Shown: piece after piece, positions 1-10,040 of the stretch
How positions within the stretch are numbered: position 1 is the first letter of the stretch
How the letters are laid out: each line of letters starts with the position of its first letter
Assembly (NCBI RefSeq): GCF_035046505.1
Contig: NC_089830.1
Coordinates: 18,618,061-18,682,060, forward strand
Source: Tiliqua scincoides
Lineage: Eukaryota; Chordata; Lepidosauria; Squamata; Scincidae
DNA length: 64,000 nt
Direction: 5' to 3'
Made by a program: the position numbers and the translations under genes
The notes under the pieces: model-generated
What the model was told of the DNA's origin: nothing
Databases searched by the model: none
What the model saw: the letters and a program-made list of their open reading frames with translations, nothing else

Positions 1-207
1 CATGCAGAATGCAATGAAACAAACCACATTGAAATATCTCTATCCTATCAAAAGTTACTGCCGAAAATCCAGTGGAGACAGGCAATGGTATATCACCATG
101 CCCACCACCCAGGGTGTTGTCTTGCCCACTGCATGGGAGGAGGTCCATCATGGGAGTGATATACTGGCCTCCCCCACCAGGTGACAAAAACCCTAGTGAC
201 ACCACTG
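1..207 (-). mobile_element. hAT-like MITE, 3' part, cut by window start
   Basis: This belongs to a repeat family seen again at 13821-14128 and, in the opposite orientation, at 18686-18890. All share the block GCAGAATGCAA followed by a GGGAGGAGGTCCA-type stretch. The right end reads ...CCCTAGTGACACCACTG, the reverse complement of the left end of the 18686 copy (CAGTGGTGCCACTAGGG). Class is inferred from the CAGTG terminus only. Confidence 0.55.
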
Positions 208-297
208 GCCATGTTTACTTCCAAACGTATGGACAGGCCACAAAATGTTCACACAGGACGTTCATTTCTTTTACTTCCATGCCTAATAGTGCAGTAA

Positions 298-298
298 A

Positions 299-339
<41 letters not shown>

Positions 340-342
340 GTG
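298..342. repeat. (ACT)n microsatellite
   Basis: About fourteen ACT units in a row, followed by a short degenerate tail of TAG units. The threonine-run reading frames here come from the repeat. Confidence 0.95.
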
Positions 343-710
343 CTATAGTATAGTAGTAGTAGTATATTTAATCTATGCTGGACTGGTTATAGTCTGCAAT
401 TTGGGATCTAGTCAAGATCTTGGGAATCACTGATGTATCTTTGTAGGATTCTTGCTGTCCCAAGCAATGATTTATTCCAGAGCTGAGCTGGTGTAATTTG
501 CTCAAGGCCATTATTACTGTTATTGTTCGCAGTATCAGACATATGTTATTGACTGATTTGTTTTATCCAGACATCGAGTCCTCCCAAGGACCTGGGATGC
601 CTGCCTTCTGTCATATTTTTAATGTTAGATTAAAAATTAGACTTGTCACCTTTTCCGAGTAAGGCTGCTTTTTGCTGTTGATCAATGGTAATTTCTGTGG
701 CCCCCTAGAT
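343..710. other. No gene seen
   Basis: Unique-looking, moderately AT-rich DNA with no coding signal or recognised repeat. Confidence 0.5.
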
Positions 711-1152
711 CAGTACTTCCCAAACGTTTTAGCACCAGGACCCACTTTTAAAAATGACAATCTATAACGACCCACACAGCTTTACCATGAAAAAGATATA
801 GAAGAATAATATTTTTATGTATTAATAATAACAATTATTATTAATTATTAATTATTATTAGCAGACTCAGGAGCACAGGGGCCCTGATTATTAATAATAA
901 TTATTATTAATAATCAGGGCCCCTGTGCTCCTGAGTCTGCTAGGTACCTTACATATAGTATGTGTGTATAGCCATTTGCTAGACTCTCCCTAGAAATGGA
1001 GTTCAAGGACTGTTCCCCCAAACCTTTACAGTCATTTCTTCGGCAAACTGGGCAAGGATGCTTGCAAAGGTTTGCTTTCAACATTTCGGAAACTTTTTGC
1101 CGCCCACCAGAAATTGGCTCGCAACCCACCGGTGGGTTCCGATCCACGGTCT
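711..1152. mobile_element. hAT MITE (family A/B) containing a perfect palindrome
   Basis: The left end (CAGTACTTCCCAAACGTTTT, then AGCACCAGGACCCACTTTTA) is the A end of a family also seen at 35344, 37963, 38033 and 51262. The right part (GCAACCCACCGGTGGGTT) matches the B end. The interior from about 942 to 1060 is shared with 39050-39140. A spacerless palindrome at 859-942 lies inside. Confidence 0.75.
859..942. repeat. 84-bp perfect palindrome, no spacer
   Basis: The arms meet at 900/901 with no spacer. Each arm contains AGCAGACTCAGGAGCACAGG on its outer side. The right arm joins onto normal MITE interior sequence, so the left arm looks like an inverted duplication of it. Confidence 0.95.
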
Positions 1153-2285
1153 GCTTTAGAGCGCTGTTGGAGCTACTGATAGCTGGACTTTGCTACACTG
1201 ACTACAGGTTGCAGAACGGAGAAAGAGTGCCCGACATTGCCCCAAAACCGGCCATCGTTCTTTGGGAGCCCCAGGCAAAAGTGCTCAGAACAGTGACTCA
1301 TTTCTATCCTTCTGTTTACATTGCACTGGTGTTTGTTTTCCAGTGAGTGAATCCACAATGACTCCAGGATTGATTCCCTGAGTGCAAGCAGCCATTAGAG
1401 CCCAACCATCCACCGTGCTCTGGGCCAGGAGGGATTATTTTTCCCAACGTGCATCACTTCTGCACATCGTCTTATTATGACAACGGAGGCTGCACCGCAT
1501 TTTTAATGACATGGCACAAATCCCCTTTCCTTTGCCAAGCACACCGCTGATGAGCGATGCATCAGTCACCACCTACCTAGAGCTGAAGAAAAGAGTCATC
1601 ATTGCGCTCAGAGAAACGTGTGGACCACCACAATGGAGAATTTTCCCACGATGCCTCTCAGTTTAGTTCTAGCCATATTTTGTGGTGGTCTCATCCACAT
1701 TTTGAGTCAACCAAATATGATGAGGAGTATTTTTGTGTGTTTGTCCCTGGGATGTACTGTATACAACTATTATCCACCACTCATCATCATCTCCTTTTGA
1801 AAAAGGTGCATCAGAATCTTCAGTAGCGGACAAGGAGGGCCAGGGGGCCGTGGGCCACAGTTGCCAGCCCGCAGACGGAGGGGCAGGTGGCATGCAGGGG
1901 GGGGGGCAACTGGAGCAACACACACACCCTTGTGGTCCTTTTGGTGTTTCCTGGACTTGTCATGGGGTGGTGCATGCAGTGTTTGTCGCTGGAAGCTGTG
2001 AGTGCCATAGATTGGGCCCACCCGCCCTACCTTGACTCTGAAAGGACTTCTATTCTGGAAGTCGAGGGAATGTCTGGCACAGGGGAGACATGATGACATA
2101 GGGGTTTGACATCGCTGCATCATCCAGCCCTGGGTGCCAGAAGGCTTCAGGATGCTACTGAGAATCTTTATTGCATTTCTGGGCCAAAGGCATAAGACCT
2201 AATATTTGCGTAATTCTTTCTAAGTGCACCAAGCACCTCAAATGGATTAATTTGAGGCTGTCCTCCTCATAACAATGCTGTAAGA
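1153..2285. other. No gene seen
   Basis: Mixed-composition DNA with a G-run near 1900. Short overlapping frames occur on both strands but none resembles a known protein and none has splice context. Confidence 0.5.
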
Positions 2286-2646
2286 CAGTGTTTCTCAAAC
2301 TGTGAGTCGGGACCCACTAGGTGGGTCACAAGTCGATTTCAGGTGGGTCCCCATTCTTTTCAATATTTTATTTTTAATATACTAGACTTAATGCTACCAT
2401 GGTATGTGGCTGCATCTGGGGAAATGTTACAGACCTGTAATTTTAACAAGCTACTACTACTATGTATATTCTTTTACAGTGATCAGTGGGACTTACTCCT
2501 GAATAAGTGTGGTAGGATTGCCGCCTAGGATTAAAAATTTTCCTGCTTGATGATGTCACGTCTGGTCATGACATCACTTCCAGTGCGTCCTGACAGATTC
2601 TCAGTCTAAAAAGTGGATCCTGGTGCTAAAGGTTTGAGAACCACTG
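2286..2646 (+). mobile_element. hAT MITE, family 1
   Basis: Starts CAGTGTTTCTCAAACTGTGA and ends GGTTTGAGAACCACTG, the terminal inverted repeat typical of hAT elements. Four more copies lie at 33309, 35552, 38071 and 56900. The interior (about 2478-2528) contains a GGGACTTACTCCTG...GTAGGATTG block derived from the ~90-bp Harbinger-like MITE. No clear target duplication remains at this copy. Confidence 0.85.
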
Positions 2647-3570
2647 TTGACTCCAGTCTTACTTACCATCCCAATATTTCCACTGAAACTGAGAGGAAGT
2701 GGCCTGCCCAAGGTCACTGTAGGAATTCTTGGCAGAGGCAAAATCCAACCCAAGGAAGTCCTGATTCACAGCTCAATCTCTCAGCCACAATGCCACACCA
2801 GAATTAGCGCACCAATGCTAATGACATTAGCAGTCCTTAACAGATGAACTGAATACCCAAAGAGGGAGAGGTCGCCTGTTTTTTTTTTGGAGAAATAACA
2901 ACCACTAAGGGGGAAAGGATCCAGCTTGGATTGCAGAGTTGGGGGGGGGGGAGGTTAACTCTGTACCCCTGAGGAAATCCCCTCCTTACATGACTAGGTG
3001 GAGGGAATTGAGGAGGTGGAGCAAACAGCTGCCTGGGAAGGGGATTTCAGCAGAAAAATGCATGAGTAGAAGGACAGAGGAAGGCAATTGATGGCCCCCC
3101 CCCCACTAATCTGAGGTCTGAGGCTTCAGTAGGCCTCTTGGAAGGGCTGCCCTTCGCCAAATGCACCACTCAGAAGCAGGCAAGGGGGTGCCACATGATG
3201 CCAACCACAGGGCTATGCCATATGGCATGTGCAGTCTGGCACGGGCACAGAGCCCGCCTGTCAATGATTGGCTTTGTGTAACCTGTCATTTGGCCTTTAT
3301 TTACAACCTCCACACAATCCTCTCGATGTTGAAAACAGAGGCAGAGAGGAAGCGACTTGCACAAGGCTGCACCAGGAAGCCTGGTTTCAATGTGACACTG
3401 GTTGTATAAGAAAGCTTACACATGAGACATTTTGTGCTGCCAATGTCTTGGGAAAACAAAGTCCATGGAACCTGTGGGTGTCATATCCACACTCCAAAGA
3501 CCAGCAGTCTAGGCCAGTGGTCTAGGGAAGGAGGACCAGCTATGGTGGGAGCTGGTCAAGCACATACCCA
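2647..3570. other. No gene seen
   Basis: Contains short T, G and C runs (2880, 2941, 3097). No coding or RNA feature was recognised. Confidence 0.5.
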
Positions 3571-4075
3571 GTGGCATAGTTAAGGCATCTGCTACCTAGG
3601 GACAAAGAAGATTTTGTAGCTCTCCCCCTATGACAAAATCAAACTTAAGTAAATAAATAAAAAGTGTGCCCCATATTGATTAGAGACACTGTGCTGGGGT
3701 GAAGATGGGCGGTTATTCTCCCCCTGATAAATACAAGAGGAGCACCACTTGAAAAAGGAGCATTACCCAGTTAGCAGGGGTAAATGTATGGTACATGGAA
3801 ATGAGAGTTGATTCATATTAACACCTTATTGGTTCCATGCTGTATCATAAAAATACCTCATTGGCTGTCGGAACAGTCAGTCTCATCACTCAGTTTTGAG
3901 TTAAAGAAATCCACTTTTTGTCCCGTAAGGCAGCTGTGTTTTCATTTTCTGGCTAACTGGGCATAACGTTTGATGGAATACAGCTATTCCAACATGGTTG
4001 TTTCATTGCATTCTGCATTAAATTACCTTTCGAATGACATGATAGCATTATTTGTACATACCAAGGTGTTTTTAA
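3571..4075 (+). mobile_element. Degenerate hAT-like repeat
   Basis: Begins CAGTGGCATAGTTAAGGCAT, a terminus common in squamate hAT repeats. Near 4000 it shares TTGCATTCTGCATTAA with the family at 1, 13821 and 18686. Boundaries are approximate. Confidence 0.5.
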
Positions 4076-4104
4076 ACAACATTTTTGTAAACAACATTCT
4101 ATTC

Positions 4105-4398
4105 GGACCCACCTAGGCTTACCAGACAATTTTTAAAAAATAGATCTAGAAAGAAATGTATTTATTTATTCATTTATAAGTAATAATAACCAGAGAAAAA
4201 GACGGTGAAAAATTTATCTCCCTGTATTTACACATGCTTGCAAACTTCAGGAGCTGAGCTCATTGCAGGGAAATTAGCAGGTACAGGATCTGATCTTTGA
4301 ATAGCCTCAGGGCTTGAGGCAGTGAGCTGATCCTTCCATCACCCTTTGGTGGCCCACCCAAAATCGGGTCGCAACCCACCATTTTTGAACCGTGGATC
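4105..4398. mobile_element. hAT MITE (family A/B), half element
   Basis: The B-end block (GGTGGCCCACCCAAAATCGG and AACCCACC) and a stretch ending in GAGCTGATCCTTCCATCACC match 38400-38480 in reverse. The A end is replaced by diverged sequence. Confidence 0.6.
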
Positions 4399-4466
4399 TA
4401 TTTGTATATTTTTTAGTTCTTGAACTGTAAGCCGCCTTGAGCATTTTCTCCCGCATAGGAAAAGGT

Positions 4467-4467
<1 letters not shown>

Positions 4468-4538
<71 letters not shown>
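4468..4538. repeat. (GATA)n microsatellite
   Basis: About eighteen uninterrupted GATA units. They directly follow a SINE-like tail (CTGTAAGCCGCCTTGAGCAT), so they probably began as a SINE tail. The repetitive Ile-Tyr-Leu-Ser frames on the - strand are artefacts of this repeat. Confidence 0.95.
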
Positions 4539-5004
4539 CCCATTTGAAACAGACAAGCAAAGCATTTGATACAAACAAACAAGCCAGCACCACGTGACTT
4601 CTGCTGAAACACTTTCAGAAGCTGCCAGGTAAGGGAGGAGAGGCAGGTGAGGCAGGCACGGCCACCACGTCCCTGCTGTTGCTCACGACCGGGGTGATCT
4701 GAATTCCCAGCTCCTCTGATCACAACAAGGAGCCATCATTTGCATGGCTAAAAGCCCAGGCGGGTTGGGGGGGGAAGGGAGGGAAGGAGGGCAGAGGGAA
4801 GCCTGGGAATGAATCACAACACCCAGCTAGCCCAGCCTGCCTCCTTCCCTGCCCAGGAGCCCGCAGCGCCTCCTGCACCCCACCCTCGCACCCCGGGGCC
4901 CCACGGGTGGGGGGGATACTCTGCAGAGAGGTGGGGGATGAAAGGAAGGATGAGTGGCTGGCTGGCAGCAGAGTCCAGAAGCGTCCCCTCTCCCCTGCGC
5001 CTAA

Positions 5005-5432
5005 GCCACAGCCCTATCCTTGGGCAGGTCTACTCAGAAGCAAGTCCCATTGTGCTCCATGAAATTTACTCCCAGGAAAGGGTGGCTTAGGAGGATCGCT
5101 GCTCTCCCGCCTCCCCTCTCCCCTACACCAAAGTCACAGCGCCATCCTTGGGCAGGTCTACTCAGAAGCAAGTCCATCGTATTCCATGAGATTGACTCCC
5201 AGGAAAGGGTGGCGAGGATAAGCCACATCTCCCATCCCCGGCATGCCTACTCAGAAGTAAGCCCCATCGCGTTCCATGAGATTTACTCCCAGGAAAGGGT
5301 GGCTTAGGAGGATCGCAGCTCTCCCGCGTCCCCTCTCCCCTGCGCCTAAGCCACAGCCCCCATCCTAGGGAATGCCTACTCAGAAGCAAATCCCATTGTG
5401 CTCCATGGGATTTACTCCCAGGAAAGGATCGT
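5005..5432. repeat. Four tandem copies of a MITE-related unit upstream of CITED4
   Basis: TACTCAGAAG recurs at 5031, 5159, 5248 and 5377. Each is followed by an ATTTACTCCCAGGAAAGG-type block and, in three units, by CTCTCCCGC...CCCCTCTCCCCT spacers. Unit lengths are about 128, 89 and 129 bp. The core equals the ~90-bp Harbinger-like MITE found elsewhere in the window, so a MITE plus flanking DNA was tandemly amplified about 230 bp upstream of the TATA box. Confidence 0.85.
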
Positions 5433-5591
5433 AGCCAGCTTCCCCCCCCCCCTTGCACTGTGTTGCAAACATGCAAACCCTCCGCAGCTGAAACAAACAC
5501 AGGTAGGCGGGACTCTCCGGATTCCTCACCTCGGTCCCTTTGATGGGGAGGGAGGGGGGTGGAACAGATTCCCCCTCCCCCAGAAAAGAAC

Positions 5592-5667
5592 CCATTGGGA
5601 AGATGTGCACCAATCAGAGAGGAGGGGCGTGGTCCTTGGCCACACCCCCTCTTTTGCATATATAAAG
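5592..5667 (+). promoter_or_regulatory. CITED4: CITED4 core promoter (CCAAT, GC/CACCC, TATA)
   Basis: A consensus TATA box, TATATAAAG, lies at 5659-5667. Upstream are CCAAT in CACCAATCAGAG at 5610-5614, an inverted CCAAT (CCATTGGG) near 5592, GGGGCGTGG at 5624-5632 and CCACACCCCC at about 5639. Spacing predicts transcription start near 5690. It precedes the CITED4 coding exon on the same strand by 2.2 kb, which fits the family's non-coding first exon. Confidence 0.75.
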
Positions 5668-5689
5668 CTGAAGTTAACCCAAATATACA

Positions 5690-5894
5690 CGGTGGCTGCA
5701 ACCAGCAGGAGGAGGGATCGTAGGGACGCTGGCGGAGGGAGACGGTGTGAGCGGCTGCTTGGGGGTTGATGCAGCCGGGCTGGGCTAGGGGCTGCTGGCT
5801 GGGAGGCGGTAGGAGCCGGAGCCAGTCTCGTTGCACTCAACCCTCGGAGTCGTGAGCCTACCCCGGGGATCGTCGCCCTCGCCCGGGGTACGTA
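5690..5894 (+). other. CITED4: CITED4 non-coding first exon (approximate)
   Basis: The start is set by TATA spacing. The end is uncertain: GGG|GTACGT at about 5894 and GTC|GTGAGC at about 5851 are both plausible donors. The stretch is GC-rich and 5'-UTR-like. The matching acceptor is TTTGTCTTCCAG ending at 7872. Confidence 0.45.
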
Positions 5895-6207
5895 GGCTGG
5901 AGAGTAGCTCGCGCGGGAGGTGATGCTGGGGAGGCTTGGGGGGCTGGCTGGAGCCGTGATCCTCCTTCCCGGGCACTGCACGGAGAGCAAAGGGGGTCCT
6001 CCTTATCTTCTCCCCTCTGCCCCCTTCTTCTCCAGCCCCCCCCCATTGCGCCACGCGCTAACTCCGCTGCATTGTCTGCGCTCCGGAGCAGGGAGCGAAG
6101 GGTTAAACTTTTGTTCGCAGCCCTGATCTTTGTGCTGCTGCGGCTGCTGGCGGAATGTGGCCGGGGTGGGAGCTGCCTGGAGCCTGGGAGGGGAGGGGGG
6201 GAAGCTG

Positions 6208-6640
6208 CTGAGTTGGAGGGCCAAAGAGGGGTGCGTGGATCTTGCACCCGGGTGCCACCATTGGACACACACACCCCCACAGGCCAGAGATCTGGACCAG
6301 AGGCATCTGGCTTGCAAAGGACTTCCTTGCTTGGGGGGCTGCGCAACATCTCGTGAGTTGGAGCACCAAAGAGGGGTGCTTTGGTCTTGCACCCGGGTGC
6401 CACCATCGGACCCCCACGGGTCGGAGATCTGGACCAGAGGCAGTTGGCTTGCAAGGGACTTCCTTCCTTGGGAGGGGGGCTGCACAACATCTCAAGAGTT
6501 GGAGGACCAAAGAGGGGCACTTGGATATTGCACCCAGTGTCTCCATCGGACCCCCACACACACACACACGCACAGGTCAGAGATCTGACCAGAGGCAGCT
6601 GGCTTGCAAGAGACTTGGGGCTGCACAATATTTCATTCAT
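6208..6640. repeat. Minisatellite, about 3 units of ~143 bp, in CITED4 intron 1
   Basis: CCAAAGAGGGG starts units at 6221, 6366 and 6507. Each unit contains TTGCACCCGGGTGCCACCAT-like, GAGATCTGGACCAGAGGCA-like and GCTTGCAA...GACTTCCTT blocks. The third unit is shortened at its right end and carries a small (CA)n expansion. Confidence 0.9.
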
Positions 6641-7421
6641 GCACTTGGAATATGCGGGGCTTGGGTTTAAATGCACCACCAGTGTCGTCCTCATCTCGGA
6701 TTTGCAAACTGCTTATGCAAAGATTGCAGAAGAAAGTGACCATCCCAGGACAAGAAGGGCATGGGGAGAGTTTAATATCAGACCGATCAATTTCCATTGA
6801 AGTCAAGGCTTTGGTGTATATCCCTGATCTGTGTCATTCCAGGCGCTAGGGGGCAGCATTGCCTACCCTCCTGGCAGCACACTGTGTTGCCTCTAGGGGG
6901 CATGAGTAGGCATCTGGTGTGGCCACTAGGAAATTTAGACCAATTGGTGGAGTAGAGGCAGCCCCAGGAGTTGGATCCAACTGGTATATTTGGCCCTTCT
7001 GAGGAGTTGCAACAAGGGAGAGGTAACTTGTTGGCCACTCTGGGGATATGGAGTGGGTAGACTATTTGGTCTGATAGCACAAAGTTTTTGCTTTCACCTG
7101 CCCCTTCGCTGGTGTCACCTGCTCTAGTCTTGCCTAAAGCTTCCCAGAGCAATATACCACCGCTGTAATCTTCTCTTCGACCCCTGCTACATGCACTATC
7201 CCTTCAAGGGGGTCATTGCGCTCTGCCACTACGGTAGACAAGGAATGATGCAGGTGTGTGCAAGCATACACTTTCCCCTAGTGAATAAGCTCAAAAAAAA
7301 AGTTGCACTTGATCCCTGGGAGCTGTGCAAAAGTCAATGCACAGACTTCCTTATCCTTATTTAAAACATGCCTTCTTGCATGATGGAACTACAGCACTGG
7401 GTGCATGGGGGGTACAAAGAG

Positions 7422-7640
7422 AGGGGCTGTAGCTCAGGTGGAGAGAACCTGCTTTTGCATGCAGAAGATCCCAGGTTCAGACCCTGGGATCTCCAGGTGC
7501 AGCCAAGAAAACTACCTGCCAGCCAGCTCTGAAGGTCTCGAAAGGTCTTCCATCCATGCTCAGACCTGTCAGCAGACTGGCTTAATGGCAAGGGCACAAA
7601 AATGTTTAACATGCGCACGACCTCCCCACACATCACAAGG
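7422..7640 (+). mobile_element. tRNA-derived SINE (type 1), in CITED4 intron 1
   Basis: The tRNA-like head has an A box (GGCTGTAGCTCAGGTGG) and a B box (GGTTCAGACCC) inside a GCATGCAGAAGATCCCAGG context, matching the common squamate tRNA SINE head. Not a functional tRNA: the cloverleaf 3' half is replaced by SINE body. Confidence 0.75.
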
Positions 7641-7872
7641 CCTCTAATGGCTCTGCCTGCCTTGGGATCCACCATTTGGGGTGTAGGTTAGCATCCCCTC
7701 AAGATGTGGTACCTGGGCAATGTACCCTCTTGCCCTCCCTTAGCTATGCCACTTGACCAGGCCTGCTATACTTGGACTGTGCACCTTGTACTGTACCGTG
7801 TAGCTTGTGCTAGCCACGCTCTATGATGTGGACTGTTTGGCCCCTCTGTAACCTGCTTTCTTTGTCTTCCAG

Positions 7873-7885
7873 TGTGCCGATCGCA
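7873..7885 (+). other. CITED4: CITED4 exon 2, 5' UTR remnant with splice acceptor
   Basis: The polypyrimidine tract CTTTCTTTGTCTTCC with AG at 7871-7872 leaves 13 untranslated bases before the ATG. The open frame extends further upstream, but through intron sequence. Confidence 0.75.
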
Positions 7886-8503
7886 ATGTCGGAGCACATG
7901 ATGATGCCAATGACCCATGGGATGCAGAGCTACCGAATGGGGTTGAATGGCATGCAAGGCCCCCCGCAGCATGCGCAGCACATGCTAAGGACATTGCCCG
8001 CCAACCACCAGATGATGCAATATGGAAGTCCGGGCATGGATGGAGGGATGAGGCAGAGGCCTGGCATCAACGGACAGATGGGTCACCACCAGGTGCCCAA
8101 CGCGATGATGTTCAACAATCCAAGCCAGCAGCAGCAACAGCAGCAATACATGGGACCAGTTGGTACTCAGCAACTCATGGCCAGTATGCACTTACAGAAA
8201 CTCAATACCCAGTACCAAGGTCATCCGCTCATGGGGATGGCCAATGGGCCCATCGGAACCAGTGCGCAGCAATATAGGGTGGGGCCCAGCCAGCATTCTG
8301 GCATGCCGCATATGCCCTCTCCTGCATTGACATTGAACGTTATGGACACGGATCTCATTGATGAAGAGGTCTTAACATCTTTGGTCATGGAATTGGGTTT
8401 GGATCGGATTCAGGAGCTGCCAGAACTCTTTCTTGGACAGAACGAGTTTGATTTCATCTCGGACTTTGTCAACAAACAGCAGCCCAGCGCCATCAGCTGT
8501 TGA
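7886..8503 (+). CDS. CITED4: CITED4, CBP/p300-interacting transactivator
   Basis: A complete 205-residue single-exon coding region. CITED proteins bind the CH1 domain of CBP/p300 in the nucleus and modulate TFAP2- and HIF-dependent transcription. The C-terminal CR2 transactivation domain (about 152-195) is intact, with the acidic core MDTDLIDEEVLTSL and ELPELFLGQNEFDF, and the protein ends in the family Ser-Cys. LTSL and ELFLGQ match CITED4, whereas CITED1/2 have LMSL and ELWLGQ. LRTLP and PGMDGGMR also align with the CITED4 N-terminus. A Met/Gln-rich N-terminal half carries a 7-Gln run (81-87). The motif LMASMHLQKLNTQYQGH (97-113), shared with CITED1/2, is absent from human CITED4. ATG 7886 is chosen because an acceptor ends at 7872 and the MSEHMM start resembles the family MADH start. 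CITED3 is the main alternative. Confidence 0.92.
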   Translation: MSEHMMMPMTHGMQSYRMGLNGMQGPPQHAQHMLRTLPANHQMMQYGSPGMDGGMRQRPGINGQMGHHQVPNAMMFNNPSQQQQQQQYMGPVGTQQLMASMHLQKLNTQYQGHPLMGMANGPIGTSAQQYRVGPSQHSGMPHMPSPALTLNVMDTDLIDEEVLTSLVMELGLDRIQELPELFLGQNEFDFISDFVNKQQPSAISC

Positions 8504-10040
8504 GTGACTCTGCTGGAAGCTGGTGCTCCTTCTCCTCAGTGGCTTGATTTTAATTATCACGCCCCCCCTTCCAAAAAAAACAAAAAAAAAATACACCCTG
8601 TTTGATCTTCTCCATGCACAAATTTATACAGGCGGTTCAGCTTGGCCACCTTGCAAAAAAAAAAAAAAACAGTGGACAATCACGCGAGGCTCTTTGGCTT
8701 GTGCTGTGTTTCGACCTCTGGTGGGAGGGGGAGATGTTTCTTTTGTGTCGAGAAAGCAGAAGGCTTTTGCCGGTGGAAGCCTATGGAAGATGCGAGCCTT
8801 CTTGTCCTAGGATTGTTCCCACAGCAGCTAGAGGATTTCAGTCTCGGAGTAAAGGAAATTTTCAAAACTACTGGTTGGACTACAAAATGCTGGGGTGGAA
8901 AGCTGTGCCAGCTGAGGTCTGCTTTGCTGTTGGCTCTGCCAAGGAAGTTTGCAAGCTATTAAGAGCGCACATCTCCATTTGTGTGCGTGTGTGGTTGTTG
9001 TGTTTTTTGTTTTTTTCTTGTTGTTGCTAACCACTCTCCTGCTGCAAAGGGAATCTGTGGCTTGTTCTTTGTGCCCTTCTCTTGCCTTATTGCACCTCCG
9101 TACAGTGAAGTTAGCAACTGGTCTTTTGCCTGCTGTCTTTGAATTCAAGATGAGAGTATCTTGAATTAAAGAGATCACTACCCTCAGGTTCTGTTTTGTT
9201 AACTTGGGTGGGTTTCCCCCCCCCCTTTAATTTTCACTGCTTTAAAGCAAACTTGGAAGACAAAATATTTGGGGGGTGCTGGGTGATGTGGTGCAAGTGA
9301 GTGAGGCAGCAAACTCTCTCCAAGGAAGAGAAACAAACACATTTTTAATTATTTTTTTTTAGTATCACCTCTTATGTGCTGATTTGGGTGCTGCACCCCC
9401 CTCCTTTTTTTTTCTTCTTCTAGTGAGCGCCTTCAGAGTTCGTGTGTGTTCTCTTTGGGAGGGGAAGCAAAAAATTCCACAAACTGGTTGTGAGATTATG
9501 GAATTTCCTTTCAGACCACGACAACCAAGAACCTTCAACTGCCATCCACTTCTTCCTTGCCTCTGAAACCAAATAAAATCCATGTAATTTTGTGTATATA
9601 ACTGATTTTTTAAAAGAATCTTATTTATCTTTTGTTTTCCCAATCCTTATTTATTTGGAAGGGCTCAATCTGTTTGCCTTTTGAGATTACCGGGAAGGGC
9701 TGAACAGACGCACAGGTGCCTGAGCCAGCAAACACCATTTTGCTACTGGGCACTGTAGACGAGATCTCCTTCTCTCTCCCAGGGTTTGATTAAAAAAATG
9801 ATTTTACTTCTAACTGTGTTTCTGAGGAAGAAAGGGGGGAAACGTTTGGTGTAGCCGACAGCTTGCTTGCCTTTCAGCCTCTCATTCAGCATTTCCCAAT
9901 GCTTTGGGAACGTGGAAAGCCTGGCACGCCGACTCTAAAGTTGCTACTGCCCCCTCTCGTTGCAAGCACATCATTGTTGATCGATGAAGTGAGAATGTAC
10001 AGGTTACTTTTTTTTCCAAATAAAAAAAAAAAAGCAAAAA
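8504..10040 (+). other. CITED4: CITED4 3' UTR with two poly(A) signals
   Basis: Low-complexity A and T runs, including A-runs at 8572, 8656 and 10022. AATAAA occurs at 9572-9577 and again at 10019-10024. The second is followed by a GT/T-rich stretch (GGTTTTTCTTGGATTGTGTC) that suits a cleavage site near 10040. There is no repeat insertion in this stretch, unlike the DNA on either side, which suggests constraint. Confidence 0.65.

Noticed and set aside
4307-4723. 138-codon frame with Ile-Tyr-Leu-Ser repeats
   Set aside because: Translation of (GATA)n and MITE sequence.
7422-7500. tRNA gene
   Set aside because: A and B boxes are present but no 3' acceptor half follows; the downstream body is the SINE shared with other loci.
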